A DNA stretch of 64,000 nt from JACDAN01 sp963801855 (lineage in GTDB: Bacteria; Actinomycetota; Thermoleophilia; Gaiellales; Gaiellaceae), in NCBI GenBank assembly GCA_963801855.1, contig CAWDGK010000002.1, positions 682,001 to 746,000 of the forward strand, given 5' to 3'. The notes beneath the pieces are model-generated. The model searched no databases. It was not told where the DNA came from and worked only from the letters and a program-made list of their open reading frames with translations. This document shows positions 8,391 through 16,228 of this stretch, piece after piece. The position numbers were made by a program, and so were the translations under genes. Numbering within the stretch: the stretch's first letter is position 1; each line of letters opens with the position of its first letter.

Positions 8391-9362
8391 CTACGAGCTG
8401 GTGCATTCGTTGGCCGGGGCGGCAGGGTCGCCGTCGGACGAATCCAGGCGGATCTGCAGCTCCGGACTGAGGAATGCGTCGTGGTGCACCGAGGCGAGGC
8501 GGACGCGCATGATGAGCGGCAGCTCGCCGTCGCACGGCGGCAGCTGGACAGCCACAGACTTGCCGGGTGCGGGCGTGAAGCGGACTGCGTAGTACCCGTC
8601 CGGGAAGATGCTGAACGGTTTTGGCAGCACCCTGCCGGCCTTGTCCACGACGACGATTCCGTACGAGCCGATCTCGTGGAGGGTATTGCCGGTGTTCGTC
8701 ACGGTGAGCTGCACGCCGGGGCCCTCATAGGGGTACTGCACCGGCTCGGCCGTGAGCTTGCCCGCGACGTATGGACCCTTCGCAGCCTTCGCGGGATCGG
8801 TGGGCACCGTGCAGTAGCCCCGCCACGGAACTACCCGGGGCTTGAAGCGCCACAGACGGGCGAGGGCTTGGATGTCAGGGTCGCGCGGGCCACAGGGCTG
8901 CCGACCGTCCCACTCCTTTTCGACGATGCTGCACGGACGGCTCCTGGGATAGTCGGCTGCCCCATACATGAGCCCGCAGCGGTTCGGTGTGTGCCCGAGT
9001 CCCAGCGCGTGGCCGATCTCGTGCGCAACGATCCTCACCCGCACGGTGTGGTAGGCCTTCGGCGACTTCATGCCGTTGTTGCTCAGGAGCACGAAGCCGA
9101 TACCGCCGTAACCGGCGATCGAGCTCTTGGGCGAGCCGATGTAGGGCTTCTGCGTGACCGTGATGTCGGCCGGCCTGCCCGCCCGCGCCGGCACGAAGCG
9201 GAACGGGGTTCCTGCCCGGTTCCAGACCGCGAAGGCCTCGTTGACCTGCCAGACGTACGTCGATTTGTTCCGATACGTGATCTGGAGGTGACCGTAGGGC
9301 GAGGCGGCGCTCGTGGCGGACGGAACCAGCAGGACTCCCGACAGGAGCGCGAGTGCGGCCAC
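8391..9362 (-). CDS. Secreted matrixin-like zinc metalloprotease
   Basis: The N-terminus is a signal peptide (AALALLSGVLLVPSATSAA), and the protein carries the extended metzincin zinc motif HEIGHALGLGHT at about residues 114-125, with the downstream met-turn candidate CGLMYG. Matrixin-type peptidases cleave extracellular proteins. The C-terminal 140 residues form a beta-rich domain with a VTNTGN segment, perhaps for substrate or wall binding. GTG 9362 is the start; an in-frame stop lies a short way upstream. Confidence 0.85.
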   Translation of the reverse strand: MAALALLSGVLLVPSATSAASPYGHLQITYRNKSTYVWQVNEAFAVWNRAGTPFRFVPARAGRPADITVTQKPYIGSPKSSIAGYGGIGFVLLSNNGMKSPKAYHTVRVRIVAHEIGHALGLGHTPNRCGLMYGAADYPRSRPCSIVEKEWDGRQPCGPRDPDIQALARLWRFKPRVVPWRGYCTVPTDPAKAAKGPYVAGKLTAEPVQYPYEGPGVQLTVTNTGNTLHEIGSYGIVVVDKAGRVLPKPFSIFPDGYYAVRFTPAPGKSVAVQLPPCDGELPLIMRVRLASVHHDAFLSPELQIRLDSSDGDPAAPANECTSS

Positions 9363-9464
9363 GGTCAGGGCTCGACGCGGACGCAGGGGTCGAGTCTCGA
9401 TGGATCAGCCGCATCTCAGGATGGTATCCGCATATTTTTCAACCCGTAAAACGCGGTCCGGCGG

Positions 9465-9983
9465 CTAGAAGCGCGCCAGGACGCGGTCGAGCGGCCGCGG
9501 GACGCGCTCGAGGTCGAGTGCCTCCACCAGGAGCACGGCATAGCGCTGCTTGCGGTTCCACATGAAGCCGTACAGCTGCTCCTCGAGTGGCAGGGCGCGA
9601 TGCGCGAGCTGCTTCTGGTAAGTCCGGAACGCGCGCAGCTCGCCCTGTTCGGCGAGCACGCGCTCCATTCCATCCGGTCCCACCGCCCGCGTCAGCTCGT
9701 CCTCGAGGTCGCGGGCACAGGCGTAGAAGCCGATGCGCTCGAGCTCGCCGCGGTCGTCGCACCCCAATGCGCGCAGGAAGTGCCGCTCCTCCCCGACGTC
9801 ATAGAGCCCCGCGAGTCGGAGATCGCGGTACTGCCGGAGGAGGCGAGGCAGGTTTCCGTAGCCGCCCATCGGGACGATGGCGATGCCCTGGGCCTGGAGG
9901 TCGCGGCCACGGCGACGCGCAAGCGTCTCGACGGCGCGGCGGTCGCTCGGGCCTTCGACGAGCACCACTCCCTGCGGCTGCAT
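9465..9983 (-). CDS. TOPRIM domain protein (OLD-type)
   Basis: A 172-residue protein beginning almost directly with the TOPRIM strand-loop VVLVEGPSDRRAVETLA (catalytic Glu), later LAGLYDVGEE (Asp position) as in OLD-family and other TOPRIM nucleases. There is no attached ATPase domain. Stand-alone TOPRIM proteins of this type are often annotated as ATP-dependent endonuclease-like; the actual substrate is unknown. It is encoded on the same strand as the matrixin gene, 102 bp upstream of it. Confidence 0.7.
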   Translation of the reverse strand: MQPQGVVLVEGPSDRRAVETLARRRGRDLQAQGIAIVPMGGYGNLPRLLRQYRDLRLAGLYDVGEERHFLRALGCDDRGELERIGFYACARDLEDELTRAVGPDGMERVLAEQGELRAFRTYQKQLAHRALPLEEQLYGFMWNRKQRYAVLLVEALDLERVPRPLDRVLARF

Positions 9984-10061
9984 AGGTGCATCAGATCAGG
10001 TCGACGACGAGCGGCGGCACATTCGGGCCGTCGGGAATGTTCCCGAGCCGCGGCTCGCGAC

Positions 10062-10346
10062 CTAGTCCGTCATACGAAACGCGACCTGGTACTTCCCGAC
10101 CGAGGTGCGCTGACCGGGGGTGTCGCCGGCCGGCATCGCATTGAGGGCCTCGTCGCCGCGGCGGTAGTCGGCGTCGTTCTCGAAGAAAAGAACCACAAGC
10201 GCCTTCTCGGCTTCCGGATCGTGAAGCACGACGACCTCCTTGGCCGGCACGTCGTCAGGCCGCTCGCTGCCCTCCATCTCCTTCTGCATCTCGGCCATCC
10301 GGCTGCTATCGACCCCATCGAAGGACACGACTCGTGCGAGCGGCAT
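10062..10346 (-). CDS. Conserved hypothetical small protein (94 aa)
   Basis: A Shine-Dalgarno of AAGGAGG stands just upstream of ATG 10346. The soluble 94-residue product starts MPLARVVSFDGV and contains VVVLHDPEAEKALVVLFFENDADYRRGDEALNAMP. The two-strand plus helix pattern resembles small ferredoxin-like (antibiotic-monooxygenase/DUF) folds, but this is fold-level guesswork. It is downstream of and co-directional with the hydrolase gene at 10396-10971. Confidence 0.75.
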   Translation of the reverse strand: MPLARVVSFDGVDSSRMAEMQKEMEGSERPDDVPAKEVVVLHDPEAEKALVVLFFENDADYRRGDEALNAMPAGDTPGQRTSVGKYQVAFRMTD

Positions 10347-10395
10347 ACCTGCCTCCTTGTCGAAGTTCGATGACTCTAGCCTGAACGCGAACGGG

Positions 10396-10971
10396 TTATT
10401 CGAGGTCGGCGAGGAAGCTGATGACGCGCTGCTTGAGCAGCGTCGTGGCGGCCTCGTCGTACGCGGGCAGGCTGTCGTCTGTGAAGAGGTGCCGGTCGCC
10501 GGGGTACACGAACAGCTCTGCGCTCTCGACCGTCTTGTCGATCTCCCGCGCGGCGTCCAGGTCTCCCTCGAGAGCCCACGGGTCGGCCTCCATGATGTGA
10601 ATCTGGAGCGGGACGCCCGGCGGCCACGGGCCGCCGAACTCGGAGGTCGGGACTGCGCTGTGGAACAGGAGGGCTCCCTTCGCACCCGGCCGTGTCTGGG
10701 CCAGCATCTGCGCGGGCATCGCTCCGAGGGAGAAGCCGGCATAGACGAGCTCGTCAGGCAACCCCTCAGCGGAGTCCCGGCCGCGCTCGAACATCGTGTC
10801 GAAGCCGACCTCCCGGGCATAGCCGACACCCTCGTCGAGGTCGTCGAAGGTCTTGCCGTCGTACAGATCCGGGACATGGACGACGTGTCCGGCAGCGCGG
10901 AGCCCGTCGGCGAACGAGAGGACCCCGGCAGTCAGTCCCTGTGCATGATGGAGGAGCAGAACCTCGGCCAT
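10396..10971 (-). CDS. Dienelactone hydrolase family protein
   Basis: A 191-residue alpha/beta hydrolase of the DLH type. The nucleophile elbow is AGFSLGAMPAQ near residue 82, with Ser in place of the Cys of classical dienelactone hydrolase. Asp (EADPWALEGD) and His (PGDRHLFTDDS) complete a plausible triad. It probably acts on small ester or lactone substrates. No pathway genes are adjacent. Confidence 0.85.
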   Translation of the reverse strand: MAEVLLLHHAQGLTAGVLSFADGLRAAGHVVHVPDLYDGKTFDDLDEGVGYAREVGFDTMFERGRDSAEGLPDELVYAGFSLGAMPAQMLAQTRPGAKGALLFHSAVPTSEFGGPWPPGVPLQIHIMEADPWALEGDLDAAREIDKTVESAELFVYPGDRHLFTDDSLPAYDEAATTLLKQRVISFLADLE

Positions 10972-11054
10972 GTGACTGCAACATAACCAGTGTTCGTGGT
11001 TGCAACCGTGCTAGCGCACGCTTGGAACCTTGGCCCCGCGCAGACTCTTGCGGG

Positions 11055-12035
11055 CTAGCGGGTAGCGGCGAGCTGGCCGCAGGCGGCGGCGATGTCGCGG
11101 CCGCGCGTCAGTCGGACGGTCGCCGGGATCCGTGCACGGTCGAGCACGTGCTTGAACGCGGCGATCGCCTCGCGGGAAGAGCCGTCGAACATCCCCGTGG
11201 GGTTGTACGGGATCAGGTTGACCTTGAAGACCTGGGGATCGAGCAGCGCGGCCAGCTCCGCGGCTTGCTCCCGCGAGTCGTTCACGCCCGCGAGCATCAC
11301 GTACTCGACGTAGACCTTCCGGTGGCGGAGCTCGTAGTACCTGCGGCATTCGGCCAGCACGGAGGCGAGGGGATAGCGGTCGTTGACCGGCATGATCTTC
11401 GAGCGCAGTCCCGGGTCGGCCGCGTGAACCGAGATCGCGAGCCGGATCGGCTCCTCGACCTCGTCCACGAAGCGCGTGAGGCCCGGCATCCAGCCGATGG
11501 TCGAGATCGTCGTCCGGCGATGGGTGATTCCCATGTCGGGCAGGCGGCGAGCGGCTCCCAGCACCTCGTCGTAGTTGACGAAAGGCTCGCCCATCCCCAT
11601 GAACACGAGGTGGTTGACGGGCTCGATTCGCCTGAAGTGCAGTGCCTGGTCGAGGATCTCGGACGCCTTCAGGTTCCGGCCGAAACGCATCGAGCCGGTG
11701 GCGCAGAACGTGCAGGTGAGCGGGCAACCGGACTGCGACGAGACGCAGACCGAGCGGCGGCCGTCGCGATAGCGCATGAGCACCGCCTCGACAGGATGGC
11801 CGTCCGAGGTACGGAAGAGCGCCTTGACCGTGCCGTCCTTGGCCGTCGCCTCGTCCTCGACCCGGAGCGACGAGAACGGGACAGCCTCGGCGAGCTCGGC
11901 CCGGAGCGAGTGGGAGAGATTCGTCATCTCGTCGAAGCCGGCCGCTCCGCGCGCGACCCACTCCCACACCTGGCGGGCGCGAAAGGCGGGCTCGCCGCGG
12001 TCGGCGAGCGTGCGCTCGAGGAGCGTCAAATCCAT
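11055..12035 (-). CDS. rlmN: 23S rRNA/tRNA adenine-C2 methyltransferase RlmN
   Basis: Radical-SAM enzyme that methylates A2503 of 23S rRNA and A37 of some tRNAs. The 4Fe-4S motif CPLTCTFCATG (CxxxCxxC) is present, along with the conserved FMGMGEPFVNYDEV and the C-terminal VNLIPYNP; the two extra catalytic cysteines are plausible in CATG and in the C-terminal AACGQLAATR region. At 326 residues it is near normal length. It is divergent from the glycosidase-like gene at 12070, with only 34 bp between starts. Confidence 0.95.
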   Translation of the reverse strand: MDLTLLERTLADRGEPAFRARQVWEWVARGAAGFDEMTNLSHSLRAELAEAVPFSSLRVEDEATAKDGTVKALFRTSDGHPVEAVLMRYRDGRRSVCVSSQSGCPLTCTFCATGSMRFGRNLKASEILDQALHFRRIEPVNHLVFMGMGEPFVNYDEVLGAARRLPDMGITHRRTTISTIGWMPGLTRFVDEVEEPIRLAISVHAADPGLRSKIMPVNDRYPLASVLAECRRYYELRHRKVYVEYVMLAGVNDSREQAAELAALLDPQVFKVNLIPYNPTGMFDGSSREAIAAFKHVLDRARIPATVRLTRGRDIAAACGQLAATR

Positions 12036-12069
12036 TGGATCACCGTAGCGAGCGTTGTACTGTTTGCTC

Positions 12070-13020
12070 GTGGCGCGGCGCCTTGGGTCTCTTGTCTGCC
12101 TGCTGGTTGCAGCCGCGTTGCTGGCGGCCGCCGCCGATGCCGCGGTCTCGTCCGGCGCCTACGGCAACACGACCCGCTTCGACCAGCTGACCGGCCAGAA
12201 GACGGAATCCGGGCTCGTCTTCCTCGGCTGGGATCAGGGCCGCACCTGGGGATCCAAGTACGAGTTCTTCCTGGATCAGCTCGGCGAGCGGCCCCACATC
12301 GCACTCCACACCGAGGGCCGCGGCGCAGCCCTCACTCCCAGCGCGATTGCGCTTGGCAAAGGCGATGCCCACCTGATCGGCCTCGCGCAGGCGATCGCCG
12401 ACTCCGGAAAGCCGGCGATCATCCGGCCGCTCGGCGAGATGAACAACTCGAAGAACCCGTATTGCGCGTTCACTCCCGGTGGAGGGAGGAAGGGCGCCGC
12501 GTACTCCTCCCGGAACTACAAGCGCGCGTTCCAGCGCATCTACATCCTCATGCACGGCGGGACCGCGCAGGCGATGACGGCTCGGCTCCGGGCGCTCCGC
12601 ATGCCGGGCGTCGGCACCGACATCCCGGCCAGGCGCTCTCCACAGATGACCGTCGTGTGGAACCCGCTCGCGGTCGGCGTTCCCGATGTCTCGGGGAACC
12701 ACTACCGCGCGTACTACCCCGGCTCGAAGTACGTCGACGCCTACGGCAACAACTACTACAACACGGGCGGCGGCTACGCCTTCCACCGGACGGAAGAGCT
12801 GTACCGGGCCTTCCCGAGTAAGCCGTTCATGTTCCCAGAGTGGGGTCTGAGCGTGGACGACCCGGCCTACATCAGGGCTTTCGCGCAGTTCGTCCGCGGG
12901 CACCGGCGAGTGCGCTTCATCAGCTTCTTCAACGGCCCTGCGGGAGGCGCCTACGACATCGGCACCAAGCCGCGCAGCCGGGCCGCGTACCGGCGATTCA
13001 TCGTCCCGCTGACGCGCTAG
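12070..13020 (+). CDS. Secreted GH26-like glycoside hydrolase
   Basis: Signal peptide (LGSLVCLLVAAALLAAAADA) followed by a TIM-barrel-like domain. IIRPLGEMNN (about residue 120) matches the R..(H/G)EMN acid/base motif of GH26 mannanase-like enzymes, and FMFPEWGLS (about 255) provides the candidate nucleophile Glu. The likely substrate is a beta-mannan or related glucan, acting outside the cell. GTG 12070 was preferred over TTG 12055 because the signal peptide then starts in the usual way. Confidence 0.72.
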   Translation: MARRLGSLVCLLVAAALLAAAADAAVSSGAYGNTTRFDQLTGQKTESGLVFLGWDQGRTWGSKYEFFLDQLGERPHIALHTEGRGAALTPSAIALGKGDAHLIGLAQAIADSGKPAIIRPLGEMNNSKNPYCAFTPGGGRKGAAYSSRNYKRAFQRIYILMHGGTAQAMTARLRALRMPGVGTDIPARRSPQMTVVWNPLAVGVPDVSGNHYRAYYPGSKYVDAYGNNYYNTGGGYAFHRTEELYRAFPSKPFMFPEWGLSVDDPAYIRAFAQFVRGHRRVRFISFFNGPAGGAYDIGTKPRSRAAYRRFIVPLTR

Positions 13021-13093
13021 GCGGCTTCGCCGCCGCCCTCGTAGGACCCGGGTGGCGAGCTTGCGACCTCGCGAGTGACGACAATGTGAGCCA

Positions 13094-14194
13094 ATGCCCG
13101 TGCTCGCACCACCGCCGGCTCCGCCCGTCATCGTCACGCCGGGGCCGTACGAGGTCTCGTACGGCCGGATCGCCGGCCGGGTGCCGCGCGGAACGCGGAC
13201 GATCGTCGTCAGCGTCGACGGGCAAATGGTTTCGAGGAAAGATCTCGGCAAGACGCGCTTCGACTTCACCCTGGAGCTGCCCGCGCGCGACGTCAGGCTC
13301 ACTGTCAGGGCCGTCGACGGCAGCGGGCGTGGGGCATCCACGACGGTCGGGCCGGTGTTCGGGCTCCCACGGAGAGCAGAACCCCGCGGCCCGCCGCGCC
13401 GGAACGTGGAGGACGCTCACCTCGCTCGAACGGTGCGCGGCCTCGCGCGAGCCTTTCCCGGGAGCTGCTCGGTCTTCGTCCAGGACCTCAGGACGGGCGC
13501 CGGCGCGGCGTGGAACGCGGGCGCCCGGTTTCCGGCGGCGTCCACGCTGAAGGTCGCAATCGCGATCGAGGTGCTGCGCGTCCTCGACGGCAAGCCGAGG
13601 CGCGGCAGCCACATCGACAAGCTCATCCGCAAGGCGATCATCCCGTCCGACGACAAGGCTGCGAACGACCTGCTCGTCTGGCTCGGAGGGTCGACGGTCG
13701 GTGGCGCGGCCCGCGTCAACTCGCTCTTCCGTGCCCTCGGCATGGCGAACACCGACATGTACGGCGGTTACATCGTCCAGCAGGGCCGAATCCCGGTCCG
13801 GGCGAACGACCAGCCGAGCTTCGTGGGTAAGCGGACGACTGCTGCCGACCTTGCCACGCTCATGCGAGATGTGAATCTCGCCGGGGTCGGGAAGGGCCGC
13901 CTTGCAGAGGCGTACCGCGGAAGCTTCGTGCCGTCCGACGCGCGCTTCCTGCTCTACTTGCTGGCGCACACGCAGGTCAGCCGCATCGACCGGTTCCTGC
14001 CCGGGGGCACGACGACGCTTCAGAAAGCGGGCTGGATTCGCCAGGCCCGCCACGACGCCGGGCTCGTGCACTGGGCCGGCGGGTCCCTCGTCGCCGTCGT
14101 CCTCACCTGGAACCAGCGTGGGGTCGGGATCTCGTCCGACGTCCTGGCCGGCCGAGTCGGACGCTCGGCCTACCTCCGCCTCCGGCGTCCCTGA
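13094..14194 (+). CDS. Class A beta-lactamase-related serine hydrolase
   Basis: After an N-terminal beta-sandwich-like region (about 1-95), the protein has a penicillin-binding fold: SxxK as STLKVAI (about 150), an SDN-like site in SDDKAANDL (about 181) and a KTG-like KAGW near 316. These are the elements of class A beta-lactamase-like proteins, but the third motif is not canonical, so lactamase activity should not be assumed; a peptidoglycan-related role is equally possible. No signal peptide is seen from this start, which is odd for the family, and the start may be wrong. Confidence 0.75.
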   Translation: MPVLAPPPAPPVIVTPGPYEVSYGRIAGRVPRGTRTIVVSVDGQMVSRKDLGKTRFDFTLELPARDVRLTVRAVDGSGRGASTTVGPVFGLPRRAEPRGPPRRNVEDAHLARTVRGLARAFPGSCSVFVQDLRTGAGAAWNAGARFPAASTLKVAIAIEVLRVLDGKPRRGSHIDKLIRKAIIPSDDKAANDLLVWLGGSTVGGAARVNSLFRALGMANTDMYGGYIVQQGRIPVRANDQPSFVGKRTTAADLATLMRDVNLAGVGKGRLAEAYRGSFVPSDARFLLYLLAHTQVSRIDRFLPGGTTTLQKAGWIRQARHDAGLVHWAGGSLVAVVLTWNQRGVGISSDVLAGRVGRSAYLRLRRP

Positions 14195-14200
14195 AACGCC

Positions 14201-16099
14201 CTAGCGCTTCGGCAGGAAAACCCGGAACGACGCGCCGCCGCCAGGGTTCTCCTCTACCCACGCACGGCCGCCGTGGAGCTCCGCGAACTGGGCGACGAGG
14301 GAGAGGCCGATGCCGGTGCCGGGCCTCTCGGCGACCGCGCTCGCTCCGCGGGTGAAGGGGTCGAAGATCGCCTCGCGATCCTCCTCCGGAACTCCCGGGC
14401 CGCGATCGTCGACGGCGATCAGGACTCCGCCGTCCGAGCGTGCGACCGAGACGTCGATCTCTGAGCCGGCCGGCGTATGCCTGATTGCGTTCGCAACGAG
14501 ATTCTCGATGATGCGCTCGACCTTCGGGCCGTCCACCTCGGCGATCACGGAACCGCCGGTGACCGTTATCGGGCGATCAGGCTCGAAAGTGCCCGCAACG
14601 TGTCGTGCGATTTGCGCCACGTCGGTCTCGCGAAAGCTCGGAAGCATGTGGCCCAGGCGCAGACGGTCGAGGTCGAGCAGGTCGGCCAGGAGCCGATCGA
14701 GCTTGCGCGCCTGAGTGCTCAGGTGATCGACCATTTCTGCGCGGATGTCCTCGCTCAGCTCGTCTCCGCGCTCGTGGAGCGTGATGGAGAACCCGAGGAT
14801 CGTCGTCAGCGGCGTCCGAAGCTCGTGCGAGACGGTGGAGAGAATGGAGTCCCGGAGCTCGTCGAGCCGTTTTTGCTCCGTGATGTCCTGCGCCGTCCCG
14901 ACCATCCGGATCGGGTTCCCGCGGGGATCGCTGACGACCTGCCCTCTCGAGAGCGTCCAGCGGTGGGAGCCGTCGGCCCGTATGAGCCGGTGCTCGAAGG
15001 AGAAAGGCTCTCGGTCGGCGTATGCCCGCTCGACTCGCGCACGGACGAAGGGCCGGTCGTCCGGGTGGATGTGCTCGAGGTACGACTCGTAGGTCACATT
15101 CGTACCGTGCTCGACCCCGTAGATCCGGTAGAGCTCGTCGGACCAGCGAACGAGGTTCGTCGGGATGTCCCAGATCCAGCTGCCGACGTGCGCCAGCTTC
15201 TGGGCCTCGTTGAGGCTCTCGAGCGCCGAGGCGGCGCGTTGCTCGGCGCCGACCCGCTCCGAGAGGACAGCCCCGAGCACGAGGGTGGCGACTGCCACTG
15301 CCCCGAGGAGGCCCTCCAGGATCTCGACGACCTCGGTCGTGCTCCGCTCTCCGATCGGCGTCGATCCGTCGACGGCTCCCGCGACGGCGAGCGCGGTGAC
15401 GACGAAGCTCCCCGTGACTGCGCCAACCTGCCCGAAACGGAGCGTGGTCCAGATCAGGAGAGGAAAGAGCAGATGGGGATAGCGCCAGTAACCGGCGAGA
15501 AAGACGAAGCAGCTGAGCGCAACGAGCAGCGAGAGCGCGACCAGCCCTTCGCCCATTCGCCTGCGGTCGAAGCGGTCGAACGGCTTCGTCGACCAGACGA
15601 GCACGAGCGGCGCGACGATCAGCGCGCCCATCGCGTCCCCGACCCACCAGAGGAACCACTGCGAGTCGTACGCGGAGTCCGCCACGTCGCCCGCGATCCA
15701 GAGCGTCGTCACGCCGTTCGTCGCCGCGACGACCGGGCTTGCCACTGCGGCCAGAAGGATCAACGCGAAGACGTCGCGAACCCGGTCGAGCGCCGGGCGA
15801 ACCCCCGCCCACCGGAGGAGCGAGCTGCCCACCACCGCCTCGAGCGTGTTCCCGGCAGCGATGATCGCTGCGACCGGAATCTCGGCGCCGCTCGTCGCAT
15901 TCGCTACGAACGCGGCCAGAGCGACTGCAGGCCACAGCCTCGTTCCGCCCAGAAAGAGTGCTGCGATCGCGATTCCCGTCGGCGCCCAGACCGGGGTGAT
16001 GAGCCCCTGGGCGACCGAAAGCTCGATCCCGAGCTTTGCCGCGCCGAAATAGGCGACTCCGAGGACCAGGAGCGCGAGGGCGTATCGAGACCGCGTCAC
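14201..16099 (-). CDS. MASE1-PAS sensor histidine kinase
   Basis: A membrane sensor kinase. The N-terminal 280 residues form a MASE1-type domain with about eight membrane segments (YFGAAKLGIELSV..., TPVWAPTGIAIAALFLGG). A PAS domain follows with a PAC end (MVGTAQDITEQKRL), then a HisKA H-box (STVSHELRTPL) and HATPase boxes (ENLVANAIRHTP; DDRGPGVPEE; GTGIGLSLV). There is no response regulator next to it, so the partner is unknown. GTG 16099 was chosen; GTG 16114 is an alternative. The open frame continuing to 16768 is an artefact of the proline-rich gene on the other strand. Confidence 0.9.
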   Translation of the reverse strand: MTRSRYALALLVLGVAYFGAAKLGIELSVAQGLITPVWAPTGIAIAALFLGGTRLWPAVALAAFVANATSGAEIPVAAIIAAGNTLEAVVGSSLLRWAGVRPALDRVRDVFALILLAAVASPVVAATNGVTTLWIAGDVADSAYDSQWFLWWVGDAMGALIVAPLVLVWSTKPFDRFDRRRMGEGLVALSLLVALSCFVFLAGYWRYPHLLFPLLIWTTLRFGQVGAVTGSFVVTALAVAGAVDGSTPIGERSTTEVVEILEGLLGAVAVATLVLGAVLSERVGAEQRAASALESLNEAQKLAHVGSWIWDIPTNLVRWSDELYRIYGVEHGTNVTYESYLEHIHPDDRPFVRARVERAYADREPFSFEHRLIRADGSHRWTLSRGQVVSDPRGNPIRMVGTAQDITEQKRLDELRDSILSTVSHELRTPLTTILGFSITLHERGDELSEDIRAEMVDHLSTQARKLDRLLADLLDLDRLRLGHMLPSFRETDVAQIARHVAGTFEPDRPITVTGGSVIAEVDGPKVERIIENLVANAIRHTPAGSEIDVSVARSDGGVLIAVDDRGPGVPEEDREAIFDPFTRGASAVAERPGTGIGLSLVAQFAELHGGRAWVEENPGGGASFRVFLPKR

Positions 16100-16168
16100 C
16101 GCACCATCATCCACTAGGCAGTTGACGAGGTTGCAAGTGCGCGCAGGCCCTCGGAAAGGGCTCGGGTA

Positions 16169-16185
16169 CCCCCGAAGGGGGTTTT
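16169..16185 (+). terminator. Short GC hairpin with T-run upstream of the glycosidase gene
   Basis: CCCCC-GAA-GGGGG followed by TTTT. On the plus strand it looks like a small intrinsic terminator, yet no plus-strand gene ends here; it lies 44 bp before the start of the gene at 16229. It could be a leader attenuator or simply a promoter-proximal hairpin. Confidence 0.35.
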
Positions 16186-16228
16186 CGGGACTCCAGCTCG
16201 GCCCCAGAGTGCCGAATAGGAGGAGTGA